Source: JAEXOD01 sp963667875 (GTDB lineage: Bacteria; Bacteroidota; Ignavibacteria; Ignavibacteriales; Melioribacteraceae). Taken from it: a DNA stretch of 64,000 nucleotides. This document shows, piece after piece, positions 27,410 through 35,927 of this stretch (position 1 is the first letter of the stretch; the number at the start of each line of letters is the position of its first letter). The notes under the pieces are model-generated. The model searched no databases and had not been told where the DNA came from. It saw only the letters and a program-made list of their open reading frames with translations. Made by a program: the position numbers and the translations under genes. The stretch is taken from assembly GCA_963667875.2 (NCBI GenBank), contig CAXXGC010000013.1:372001-436000 (forward strand). The letters are read 5' to 3'.

Positions 27410-28712
27410 TAACCTCGTCAACATCTTTTACAAAGTTTACCAATAATGCGGCAATAAAAAATGATAACCCACCTAATAATAACGCATAAATAGCTTCGTT
27501 AGCAAAAACATTTTTTAAAATATATCCTAATATTGCTGCAGCAACTATTTGCGGAATTACTATAAAAAAGTTAAAAATTCCCATATAAACCCCCATTTTT
27601 CCCTGTGGAAGCGCACCTGCTAAAATTGCATACGGCATTGAAAGAATTGAAGCCCATGCTAAACCTATTCCAAGTTCGGAGATTATTAATAAATCGGGAT
27701 TTTTAATAAAATAGAACGATGCTAAGCCAAGTCCGCCTGCAATTAAACTTAAAGCATGTACAGTTTTACGGCTTGTTTTTGCTGCAATTACAGGCAATAA
27801 AAACGCGCATACTGCTGCAAAACCATTGTATGCGGAAAATAACACACCAACCCAATTTGCACCTTCGTTATACTGTGCCGACTGTGGATCTACCGCATTA
27901 TATATGTGATGAGTTACTGCCGGAGTAGTATAAATCCACATGGCAAATAATGCAAACCATGAAAAAAACTGAACAAAAGCCAAACGAATCATTGTTTGCG
28001 GCATGTGTGCAAAAGAAACTAAAATTTCTTTTGAACCTTCAAATATTCCGGCACTTTTAGCTTTTTGTTCAACAAATTTCTCCATGTTATCAGGAGGATA
28101 TTCTTTTGTTTTTACAACAGTCCAAACTACTGCTCCTAAAAAGGCTGCCGCGCCTACATAAAACGAAAAAGTTACCGAATCCGGTATTTGTCCAGCGGGA
28201 GCTTGATTACTAACATTTAGCCAATTTGTTAAAATATATGGTAATGCGGAAGCTACAATAGCACCTAAGCCAATAAAAAAGCTTTGTACTGCAAATCCCA
28301 TTGTTCTTTGCTCGGACGGTAATAAATCAGCAACCAACGCACGAAAAGGTTCCATTGAAATATTAATAGAAGCATCCATAAGCCATAACATACCGGCTGC
28401 AATCCATAATACGGGCGAATTAGGCATAATAAGTAATCCCAAGGAAGCAAGTATTGCACCTATTAAAAAATAGGGTCTTCTGCGTCCAAGTTTACCCCAA
28501 GTATTATCACTCATGTGACCAATAATAGGCTGCACAATTAAACCGGTAATTGGAGCAGCAATCCATAAGATTGGGATGTCATCAATTTTGGCACCTAAAG
28601 TTTCAAATATTCTGCTAACATTTGCATTTTGCAGGGCAAATCCAAACTGAATACCTAAAAATCCAAAACTCATATTCCATATTTGCCAGAAACTTAATTT
28701 TGATTTTTTCAT
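27390..28712 (-). CDS. MFS transporter, sugar-type (SLC45-like)
   Basis: 440 aa with 12 predicted helices. The loop sequence GHMSDNTWGKLGRRRPY between helices 2 and 3 is the MFS motif A as it appears in the SLC45/sucrose-proton symporter group, and IQFGFALQNANVSRIFETLG opens the protein as in those sugar transporters. The likely cargo is a disaccharide such as maltose or sucrose, by family. It is divergent from fni and overlaps the methyltransferase downstream. Confidence 0.88.
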   Translation of the reverse strand: MKKSKLSFWQIWNMSFGFLGIQFGFALQNANVSRIFETLGAKIDDIPILWIAAPITGLIVQPIIGHMSDNTWGKLGRRRPYFLIGAILASLGLLIMPNSPVLWIAAGMLWLMDASINISMEPFRALVADLLPSEQRTMGFAVQSFFIGLGAIVASALPYILTNWLNVSNQAPAGQIPDSVTFSFYVGAAAFLGAVVWTVVKTKEYPPDNMEKFVEQKAKSAGIFEGSKEILVSFAHMPQTMIRLAFVQFFSWFALFAMWIYTTPAVTHHIYNAVDPQSAQYNEGANWVGVLFSAYNGFAAVCAFLLPVIAAKTSRKTVHALSLIAGGLGLASFYFIKNPDLLIISELGIGLAWASILSMPYAILAGALPQGKMGVYMGIFNFFIVIPQIVAAAILGYILKNVFANEAIYALLLGGLSFFIAALLVNFVKDVDEVNVARKV

Positions 28713-28869
28713 ATAATTAATAACCTTTTAAAGTCTTTTTTGAAAATTGTTAAATAATAATTACTTTAATACGGCAATTTACTAAAATTGAATTAAAAAT
28801 AATTAATAATAAAGATTATTTTGTTTTTTTTTCATATTTTCAAGGAATAAAATATAATTATATTACATA

Positions 28870-29904
28870 ATGCAAAAAACATTTACGCAAAATAGAAAAA
28901 AAGACCACATTGAAATATGTTTAAATGAGGATGTAAGTTTTACCAAAACAACCGGTTTTGAAAAATATTCCTTTATTCATAATGCTGTTACCGAAGTTTT
29001 GATGAAAAAAATTTCGTTAAACACAAAGTTTTATAATAAAACTATTTCATATCCTTTTCTTATTTCGTGTATGACAGGCGGCACTACTGAGGCTGAAAAT
29101 ATAAATCGTGACCTTGCAATAGCTGCGGAAACATTAAATATTGCAGTAGGGGTTGGAAGTCAAAGACAAGCTCTTGAAAATAACACATATCATAATTCGT
29201 ACAAGTTAATTCGAAAAAACGCACCAACCGTACCCATACTTGGAAACATTGGGGCTGCTGAAATTTCAAAGATGAAAAATTTTGATAGGATTCAAGAATT
29301 AATCGATTTAATTGAAGCCGATGCATTCGTAATCCATTTAAATCCGGCTCAGGAATTATTTCAAAAAGAAGGAAATATTAATTTTTCCGGTTTATTAAAA
29401 AATATAGAAAAATTATCTAAAACAATCCAAACACCTATTATAGCTAAAGAAGTTGGAAATGGTATTGAATATCAAGCCTCATTAAAATTATTAAATGCCG
29501 GAGTAAAAGGAATAGATGTTGCAGGTGCGGGCGGAACAAACTGGCAGGCTGTGGAGATGAAAAGGAATAATAATATTAATTATGATTTTATTGAATGGGG
29601 TTTGCCAACTTCTTATTGTATTAAAGAAGTAAAAAAACATAAACCCGAATTTGATTTTATTTTAATTGCTTCAGGCGGAATTAGCAGCGGAACAGAAATA
29701 GCAAAAGCACTTTGTTTGGGAGCTGATATTACAGCTTCAGCAAGTCCAATTTTAAAAATGCTTATTGCAAGGGGAATAGAAGGAGTTATTGAAACAATAA
29801 ATAACTGGTTTGGTGATGTAAAAAAAATTATGTATTTAACAAGTTCACAATATTTAAGTGAACTTGATAAAACAAAACTTATTAAAACAGAGGATTTATT
29901 TTGA
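28870..29904 (+). CDS. fni: Isopentenyl-diphosphate delta-isomerase, type II (FMN)
   Basis: 344 aa FMN/NADPH-dependent TIM barrel that interconverts IPP and DMAPP. Signatures: RKKDHIEICL opening, SCMTGGTTEAENIN near residue 60, VGVGSQRQAL, VKEVGNG-type (here AKEVGNGI), GIDVAGAGGTNW and ASGGISSGTEIAKAL. It precedes a polyprenyl synthase with a TTGA overlap, so isoprenoid unit balance and chain building are coupled. Confidence 0.96.
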   Translation: MQKTFTQNRKKDHIEICLNEDVSFTKTTGFEKYSFIHNAVTEVLMKKISLNTKFYNKTISYPFLISCMTGGTTEAENINRDLAIAAETLNIAVGVGSQRQALENNTYHNSYKLIRKNAPTVPILGNIGAAEISKMKNFDRIQELIDLIEADAFVIHLNPAQELFQKEGNINFSGLLKNIEKLSKTIQTPIIAKEVGNGIEYQASLKLLNAGVKGIDVAGAGGTNWQAVEMKRNNNINYDFIEWGLPTSYCIKEVKKHKPEFDFILIASGGISSGTEIAKALCLGADITASASPILKMLIARGIEGVIETINNWFGDVKKIMYLTSSQYLSELDKTKLIKTEDLF

Positions 29905-30893
29905 AAAGCAGTGAACAAATTTTTATTGAATTTTACGAAAAAGAAAGAAAAGCTTTAGACATTAAATTTAAAAAAGTATTTAAAGAAAAAAAACCGGCTT
30001 CTTTGTACGAGCCAAGTGCTTATATTATTGAAAATGGGGGGAAAAGATTAAGACCTATTTTAGTGCTGCTTTCCTGTATGGCTGCGGGTGGCGATAAAAA
30101 TAAAGCAGTTAATGCAGCTATTGCGGTAGAAATTCTACATAATTTTACTCTTGTACACGATGATATTATGGATAATGCTCCTAAACGAAGAGGACTTCCA
30201 ACATTACACAATAAATATGATTTAAGCACTGCGATATTAGCCGGAGATAATTTAATAGCTTTTGCATATCAATATTTATTAAAAGATTGTTTAGATAATG
30301 ACAAACAAGTTATTGCAACTTTTACAAAAGGAATAGTCGAAATTTGTGAAGGTCAAAGTTTGGATAAAGTATTTGAAGTCAAAAAAGATGTTACTATTGA
30401 AGAATATATGTTGATGATTAAGAAAAAAACAGCTGCTTTGATAGAAATATGTTGTTCAATAGGCGCACAAATAGCAAAAGGTGAAAAAAAAGATATAGCT
30501 AATTTGTCAAAATTCGGATTATACCTTGGTTTAGCTTTTCAAATTCAGGATGATTTATTAGATATTTTTGGAAATGAAAAAGAATTTGGAAAAACAGTTG
30601 GCGGTGATCTTATTGAGGGTAAAAAAACTTATCTTTTTATAAAAGCCTTTGAAAAAGCCAAAGGTAAAGATAAACAAAAACTGGAATCAGTTATCAAAAA
30701 TAAGGGTGTAGCAAAGGAGGATGTACCAAGTTATAAGGAACTATATATTAAACTTGGTGTTATAGATGAAGCAAATAAAGAAATTGTAAAATATACATCA
30801 AAAGCTTTAAATTCAATCAAATCATTAAAAAATAGTGAAGCAATTGAATTGTTAAATAGTTTAGCTAATTCGTTAATAAAGAGAAATAAATAG
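29901..30893 (+). CDS. Polyprenyl diphosphate synthase (short-chain, GGPP/FPP-like)
   Basis: 330 aa, starts with TTG inside the fni stop. The first Asp-rich motif is HDDIMD (D87, D88, D91) with RR following, and the second is QDDLLD. It condenses IPP onto allylic diphosphates. Phe at position -5 before the first motif (F82) is typical of GGPP-type chain length, so a product of C15-C20 is more likely than a long quinone tail; this is inference. It overlaps the HPr start by 1 bp. Confidence 0.92.
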   Translation: MKSSEQIFIEFYEKERKALDIKFKKVFKEKKPASLYEPSAYIIENGGKRLRPILVLLSCMAAGGDKNKAVNAAIAVEILHNFTLVHDDIMDNAPKRRGLPTLHNKYDLSTAILAGDNLIAFAYQYLLKDCLDNDKQVIATFTKGIVEICEGQSLDKVFEVKKDVTIEEYMLMIKKKTAALIEICCSIGAQIAKGEKKDIANLSKFGLYLGLAFQIQDDLLDIFGNEKEFGKTVGGDLIEGKKTYLFIKAFEKAKGKDKQKLESVIKNKGVAKEDVPSYKELYIKLGVIDEANKEIVKYTSKALNSIKSLKNSEAIELLNSLANSLIKRNK

Positions 30894-31159
30894 TGATAGA
30901 AAAAATTGTTAAAATTGTTAATAATGCGGGTCTGCATACAAGACCTGCTGCTATGATTGTTAAGATTGCAGCAAAATATAAATCCGAATTTTACATATTT
31001 AAAGATGGTGTTAACGTTAACGGAAAAAGTATTATTGGAGTAATGACATTAGCTGCTGCAAAAGGAACTGAATTAAAGCTGCTTTTTGAAGGTGTGGACG
31101 AAAACGAAGCAGCAGAATCGCTTACTGATTATTTTGCACGCGGATTTGATGAGCCTTAA
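30893..31159 (+). CDS. ptsH: HPr phosphocarrier protein
   Basis: 88 aa, standard HPr length. His15 (in GLHTRPA) takes phosphate from Enzyme I and Ser46 (in GKSIIGV) is the regulatory site used by HPr kinase. Both residues are present, and an hprK gene lies at 58414. The start is GTG, sharing one base with the stop upstream (TAGTG). It is followed 18 bp later by Enzyme I. Confidence 0.95.
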   Translation: MIEKIVKIVNNAGLHTRPAAMIVKIAAKYKSEFYIFKDGVNVNGKSIIGVMTLAAAKGTELKLLFEGVDENEAAESLTDYFARGFDEP

Positions 31160-31177
31160 ATTTTAATGGAGTAAAAT

Positions 31178-32932
31178 ATGCAACATAGAAAAGATAATGA
31201 ATATAAAGGAATTGGTGCTGCTCCCGGATTAGCATTTTCGAATGTATATATTTACAAAAAAGAAAACCTTGAAATTAATCAAAATCCTATTGTTAATTTT
31301 GAAGAAGCATGCAGCCAATTAATGGAAGCTTTGCAGCGCTCGAAAAAAGAATTAATGAAGATTTTTAGTCTGGCTGTTGATAAACTTGGTGAAAAACGGG
31401 CGGCCATTTTTGAAGCTCAAATAATGATTTTAGATGATCCTATTTTAATTCAAAATATTATCAATAGAATGAAACTTGAAATGTTAAATCCGGAATTTAT
31501 TGTATATGATGAAATAACAAAATATCAAGAATTAATGAATTCATCCGATGAAGTTTATATGAAAGAAAGATCATTGGATATTGAAGATATTAAAAATAGA
31601 ATTATACGTAACTTAAAAAATAAAAAATGGATATCTAAAATTACCGGAGATGTAGTTGTTGTAACAGATACTCTTACACCTGCGGATACTGTTGTTTTTG
31701 CACGAGCTAAAGTTAAAGCATTTGTTACCGATTTTGGCGGATTAACCTCGCATGCAGCTATTTTGGCCCGGTCTTTAAATATTCCTGCAGTTGTTGGTTT
31801 GCATGATGCAACAAAAAAAATCAATCACGGTGATGTAATTATTGTTGATGGATTTAATGGAATTGTTATTGCTAATCCTGATAAAGAGCAGGCGGAATTT
31901 TATAACGAAAAAATACTTGAATTATCGCAATATGATAAAGAATTAACAAAAATTAAAAGTCTGCCGGCAATAACCAAAGACGGGAAAAAGATTGAGGTAC
32001 TTGGAAATTTAGATTTGGTAGATGAAATCGAAATGATGTTTCAAAACGGTGCTGAAGGAATTGGATTAATTAGAACCGAACAATTATTTGTTGAATCAAA
32101 TGGTTTTCCCGATGAAACGGAACAATCAAATAGATATACTGATTTAGCTCAAAAAATATATCCAAACAATATTGTAATAAGGGTATTTGATATTGGCGGA
32201 GATAAAGTATTACCTGTAGATGTAAAAGAACCAAATCCGTTTTTGGGATGGCGGGGAATAAGATTTTTATTAGATAATGAAAAATTATTTAAAACACAGA
32301 TAAGAAGTATTTTAATAGCTAGTAAACTAAACAATATTAGTATTCTAATTCCAATGGTTGCAGCAATTGAAGAAGTTAGAAAAGTAAAAGAATTGATTGA
32401 ATTGTGCAAACAGGAATTATCAGCCGAAAACGTACAATATGATAAAAATATTAAAGTTGGCGCAATGATTGAAATTCCCTCCGCTGCTGTTATGACATCG
32501 GAGTATGCTGAAGAAATGGATTTTTTAAGTATTGGAACTAATGATTTAATTCAATTTTTACTTGCCGTAGATAGGGGAAACGATATTGTTTCAAGTCATT
32601 ACCAGGAATTTCATCCTGCGGTTATTCGTACATTAAAAACAATTATTTCACAAGCAAAAGCAGCAACAAAATACACAAAGGTTAGTATGTGCGGCGAAAT
32701 GGCGGCAGATATTTTAGCTGCTCCTTTATTAATTGGACTTGGTTTGGAATCATTCAGTCTTTCACCATCAACTATTCCTTACTTAAAACAAATAATATTA
32801 AATATCAATTATTGTGACGCAAAAGAGTTAGCAGATGCTTGTTTAAAATTAAAAACAGAAACTGAAATCAGTCAGATAATTCATAAATTTTATTGTGAAA
32901 AAATTTCACCAAATATTAAAAACATCTTTTAA
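31178..32932 (+). CDS. ptsI: PTS Enzyme I (phosphoenolpyruvate-protein phosphotransferase)
   Basis: 584 aa. The N-terminal HPr-binding and phosphohistidine domain carries H192 in GGLTSHAAILA. The C-terminal PEP-binding TIM barrel has GAEGIGLIRTEQL, RVFDIGGDK, the active Cys in MCGEMAAD and GTNDLIQ. Full length and intact. No enzyme II gene is in the window; in this setting EI/HPr may mainly regulate (inference). A GGAG ribosome site precedes it. Confidence 0.97.
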   Translation: MQHRKDNEYKGIGAAPGLAFSNVYIYKKENLEINQNPIVNFEEACSQLMEALQRSKKELMKIFSLAVDKLGEKRAAIFEAQIMILDDPILIQNIINRMKLEMLNPEFIVYDEITKYQELMNSSDEVYMKERSLDIEDIKNRIIRNLKNKKWISKITGDVVVVTDTLTPADTVVFARAKVKAFVTDFGGLTSHAAILARSLNIPAVVGLHDATKKINHGDVIIVDGFNGIVIANPDKEQAEFYNEKILELSQYDKELTKIKSLPAITKDGKKIEVLGNLDLVDEIEMMFQNGAEGIGLIRTEQLFVESNGFPDETEQSNRYTDLAQKIYPNNIVIRVFDIGGDKVLPVDVKEPNPFLGWRGIRFLLDNEKLFKTQIRSILIASKLNNISILIPMVAAIEEVRKVKELIELCKQELSAENVQYDKNIKVGAMIEIPSAAVMTSEYAEEMDFLSIGTNDLIQFLLAVDRGNDIVSSHYQEFHPAVIRTLKTIISQAKAATKYTKVSMCGEMAADILAAPLLIGLGLESFSLSPSTIPYLKQIILNINYCDAKELADACLKLKTETEISQIIHKFYCEKISPNIKNIF

Positions 32933-32940
32933 GGATTAAT

Positions 32941-33975
32941 ATGAAAGAATTAATAAATGAATTAGATAAAACAAATCAATTTTCCGTTCTCTTCAATTCG
33001 TTTGAACAAATTGAATATGCATGGAATAATAAAATTGAATTGGTTAAAGAAAATTTTAATGATATAGATAAAATAATTATTTGCGGAATGGGTGGTTCAG
33101 CTATTGGCGGCGATTTATTAACAAACTTAATTCAAAATGAATTATCAATCCCAATCTTTGTAAATAGAAATTATACATTGCCTTCTTTTTGCAATCAAAA
33201 AACTTTAATTATAATTTCGTCTTACTCGGGAAATACTGAAGAAAGCATTTCTGCTTTTTACCAGGCAGTAAATAAAAGATGTAAAATTATTACAATGTCA
33301 ACGGGGGGATTAATTAAAGAATTAAGTTTAGCACATAAATTTGCATTCATTTCGCTTAAACCTGGATTCCATCCGAGATATGCTTTATATATGCTGCTTT
33401 TTACTTTATTAAAAGTATTCCAATTGCTGCAATTAATTAAAAACCAAGACGAATTTGTAAATGATTGTATAAAATTATTAAAAGAAAAAGCGGAAACATA
33501 TAATAATGATAATTCCGAACCGGAAAAATTTGCTTTGAGTTTATTAGGTTTTATACCCATTATATATGCTGTTACCGATTTTAATAATTCTATTGGATTC
33601 AGGTTTAAAGGTCAATTAAATGAAAATTCCAAATTACATGCCTTTTGTAATTTGATACCTGAAATGAACCATAATGAAATTATTGGTTGGGAAACAATTT
33701 CCGAAAATTTAATAAAAACAAAAGTTGTATATTTTGTTGATGAACAAATTCACCCGCGTATTAAATTACGATTTGAAATATTGGAAGAATTATTAAAAAT
33801 CCAAAATATAGAAGTTTTGAAAATAATAAGTAAAGAGAATAGTGTTAATTTACGACTAATTGATTCATTATATTTTGCTGATTGGGTTTCTTATATTTTA
33901 TCACTTTTAAGAAAAAAAGATCCCGCTGAAATAGACAATATTAACATATTAAAGGAAAAATTATCCAAAATTTAG
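32941..33975 (+). CDS. Bifunctional phosphoglucose/phosphomannose isomerase
   Basis: 344 aa SIS-domain protein of the archaeal/bacterial bifunctional PGI/PMI family. Motifs: ICGMGGSAIGGDLLTN, ISSYSGNTEES for phosphate binding, and PEMNHNEIIGWE with the catalytic Glu/His region. It interconverts glucose-6-P or mannose-6-P with fructose-6-P. No separate pgi is seen in the window. It is last of the fni-ptsH-ptsI operon, 8 bp after ptsI, tying PTS signalling and early glycolysis. Confidence 0.92.
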   Translation: MKELINELDKTNQFSVLFNSFEQIEYAWNNKIELVKENFNDIDKIIICGMGGSAIGGDLLTNLIQNELSIPIFVNRNYTLPSFCNQKTLIIISSYSGNTEESISAFYQAVNKRCKIITMSTGGLIKELSLAHKFAFISLKPGFHPRYALYMLLFTLLKVFQLLQLIKNQDEFVNDCIKLLKEKAETYNNDNSEPEKFALSLLGFIPIIYAVTDFNNSIGFRFKGQLNENSKLHAFCNLIPEMNHNEIIGWETISENLIKTKVVYFVDEQIHPRIKLRFEILEELLKIQNIEVLKIISKENSVNLRLIDSLYFADWVSYILSLLRKKDPAEIDNINILKEKLSKI

Positions 33976-34001
33976 GCATATAATTGACTATTTCGGAATA
34001 T

Positions 34002-34077
34002 AATATAAATTAATTGTTTTTTTAATTAAATCAATTGATTTAAAATAGTACTTGAAAAAAAGCAATTAATTTATATT
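34002..34077. repeat. Large AT-rich inverted repeat with nested 18-bp palindrome
   Basis: 34002-34016 is the exact reverse complement of 34063-34077, and the match continues through T-runs/A-runs to 34002-34023 versus 34056-34077 with one T:G mismatch (22 bp). Inside the loop, 34026-34043 is the perfect 18-bp palindrome TTAAATCAATTGATTTAA. It lies 27 bp past the isomerase stop and about 120 bp before the yceD start. It may be a terminator, an operator pair or a cruciform. Confidence 0.7.
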
Positions 34078-34114
34078 TTTGAGTATTCCATTAAAAAAAT
34101 GAATGGTATATTTG
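34052..34114 (+). promoter_or_regulatory. Putative promoter region of the yceD-rpmF-plsX-fab operon
   Basis: TTG (34052-34054) is followed after 17 nt by TATATTTT (34072-34079), and TATATTTG, an exact TAnnTTTG -7 motif, is at 34107-34114. The second lacks a well-spaced -33 TTG. Both lie at the end of, or just after, the inverted repeat, so that structure could control access. Confidence 0.35.
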
Positions 34115-34193
34115 TAATTGGGAAGTAATTAAACAAAGATTTCTTGATTATAATTGTTTTTTTTTGTATTTTATTTATTTGAGTTTTTTATAA

Positions 34194-34685
34194 ATGATAA
34201 TTAAATTTACGAATTTTAATAATGGTCTTCATCAATTAGAATTTGAGAAACGTGCTTTAGACTTAAATTTACCTCCAGAATTTAAAGGAGATGTAAAAGT
34301 TAAGTGTAAAATGGATAAATCAAGTCATCAAATTGTTTTAGATTGCGAGCTGAGTTGTTTTGCAAATTTTAAATGCGATAGATGTAATGATGAGTTTCCA
34401 TTAAATATTAACAGTGAATTTAGACTTGTTTATATATTTTCGGAAAAAATAATTGAAAATGAAGAACTGAATCTTCAATACTTATCTCCTGATGCTACAA
34501 AAATTGATTTTTCAGTTGAAGTTATGGAGTACTGTTTATTATCGGTACCATTAAAAATTTTATGTAAGGAAGATTGCAAAGGTCTGTGTGTAAAGTGTGG
34601 TTTGAATCTGAATATAGATACATGTATTTGTGAAGAGGAAAAAGCAAATACAGTTTGGGAAAAATTAAATAAGCTAAAAAAATAG
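34194..34685 (+). CDS. YceD/DUF177 family protein
   Basis: 163 aa. DUF177 proteins sit before rpmF in most bacteria and are linked to 23S rRNA handling, with no proven reaction. Signs: the CELSCFANFKCDRC cysteine pairs and the C-terminal CKEDCKGLCVKCGLNLN cluster, which is the family's most conserved part and could bind zinc. It is 24 bp before rpmF and first in the lipid-synthesis operon. The ribosome site is weak. Confidence 0.92.
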   Translation: MIIKFTNFNNGLHQLEFEKRALDLNLPPEFKGDVKVKCKMDKSSHQIVLDCELSCFANFKCDRCNDEFPLNINSEFRLVYIFSEKIIENEELNLQYLSPDATKIDFSVEVMEYCLLSVPLKILCKEDCKGLCVKCGLNLNIDTCICEEEKANTVWEKLNKLKK

Positions 34686-34709
34686 AATTATAAAGTAAAA
34701 GGTGGAATT

Positions 34710-34889
34710 ATGCCAAATCCAAAACGAAGAATGTCTAAAAGTAGAAGGGACAAAAGAAGAGCTAATTACAAAGCTACTGCTCCAACTTTAGGAAAATGCT
34801 CAAATTGCGGTGAATTAAAATTAAGTCATCGTGCCTGCCCAAGTTGCGGTCAATACGCAAGCAAATCCATGTTTGTTCCCGAATCTTAA
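34710..34889 (+). CDS. rpmF: 50S ribosomal protein L32
   Basis: 59 aa. The protein opens MPNPKRRMSKSRRDKRRA, the universal L32 start, and contains a four-cysteine zinc ribbon (CSNCGELK and CPSCGQY). It is placed between yceD and plsX as in very many bacteria. GGTGG upstream serves as ribosome site. The gene is short but clearly real. Confidence 0.97.
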   Translation: MPNPKRRMSKSRRDKRRANYKATAPTLGKCSNCGELKLSHRACPSCGQYASKSMFVPES

Positions 34890-34913
34890 GTCTAATTAAA
34901 ATCGAGGATAGTT

Positions 34914-35927
34914 CTGAAAAGCAGAATTGTAATTGATACAATGGGGGGTGATCATGCACCCTTCAATGAAATTATTGGTTCATTAGAAGCATTAAAATCA
35001 AACAGCAGTATTGAAATAATATTGGTTGGAAAACAAGATGCTATTAATGATGAACTAAAAAAACACCAATTCGATACATCAAGAATTTCTGTTGTTAATG
35101 CTGATGAAATCATCGGGATGGAAGATATTCCGGTTAATGCTGTAAGAACAAAAAGAAATTCCTCTTTAGTAATTGGCGCAAATCTAATTAAAGATAATAA
35201 AGCCGAAGCATTAGTCAGCGCCGGTAATACCGGAGCGGTACTTACTGCTTCTACATTAATTATTGGAAGATTAAAAGGCTGCGGAAGACCAACAATTGGA
35301 GCTTCTTTTCCAACTAGTGTTGGAAAAGTATGCCAAGTATTTGATGTTGGTGCAAGTGTCGATTCAAAGCCTAATCATTTATTTGAATATGCCCTAATGG
35401 GAATTGTATTTGCTAAGGAAATGTATGGTATTTCTAATCCGACTGTTGGATTATTAAGCGTTGGCGAAGAAAAATCAAAAGGAAATGAAGTTACATTAGC
35501 GGCTAACAAATTACTGCAAAATTCAAGATTAAACTTTATTGGTAATGTTGAAGGACGTGATATTTTAAACGGTAAAGTTGATATTGTTGTATGTGATGGT
35601 TTTGTTGGTAATATTGTTCTTAAGTTTGGGGAAAGTTTTATCAGTTTTTTAAAAGCAAGATTAAAAGCAGTTGCAGAAGAAAGCCTGCTAAACAAATTAA
35701 AAATTGGTTTAGTAAAAGGATTAATCAAAATTGCTTTAAAAGATGTTGATTATCAAACTCATGGCGGTGTTCCATTATTAGGTATTAATGGAGTAAGCAT
35801 TATTGGTCATGGATCATCATCTCCGCTTGCAATTAAAAACATGATATTGAGAGCAAAAGAAATGCTCGATAAAAATCTTATATCAAAATTTGAGGAATCA
35901 TTTCAAGAATATGGAAATAAAGAATAG
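34914..35927 (+). CDS. plsX: Phosphate acyltransferase PlsX
   Basis: Converts acyl-ACP to acyl-phosphate for phospholipid synthesis. The conserved opening KSRIVIDTMGGDHAP begins before the first ATG (34941), which encodes the Met of TMGGDHAP. The frame upstream is open, and the best initiator is CTG at 34914, placed 5 nt after GAGGA; there is no ATG, GTG or TTG in that interval. From CTG the protein is 337 aa, a normal size. Later motifs: ALVSAGNTGA, ASFPTS and VCDGFVGNIVLK. It overlaps fabH by 17 bp. Confidence 0.92.
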   Translation: MKSRIVIDTMGGDHAPFNEIIGSLEALKSNSSIEIILVGKQDAINDELKKHQFDTSRISVVNADEIIGMEDIPVNAVRTKRNSSLVIGANLIKDNKAEALVSAGNTGAVLTASTLIIGRLKGCGRPTIGASFPTSVGKVCQVFDVGASVDSKPNHLFEYALMGIVFAKEMYGISNPTVGLLSVGEEKSKGNEVTLAANKLLQNSRLNFIGNVEGRDILNGKVDIVVCDGFVGNIVLKFGESFISFLKARLKAVAEESLLNKLKIGLVKGLIKIALKDVDYQTHGGVPLLGINGVSIIGHGSSSPLAIKNMILRAKEMLDKNLISKFEESFQEYGNKE

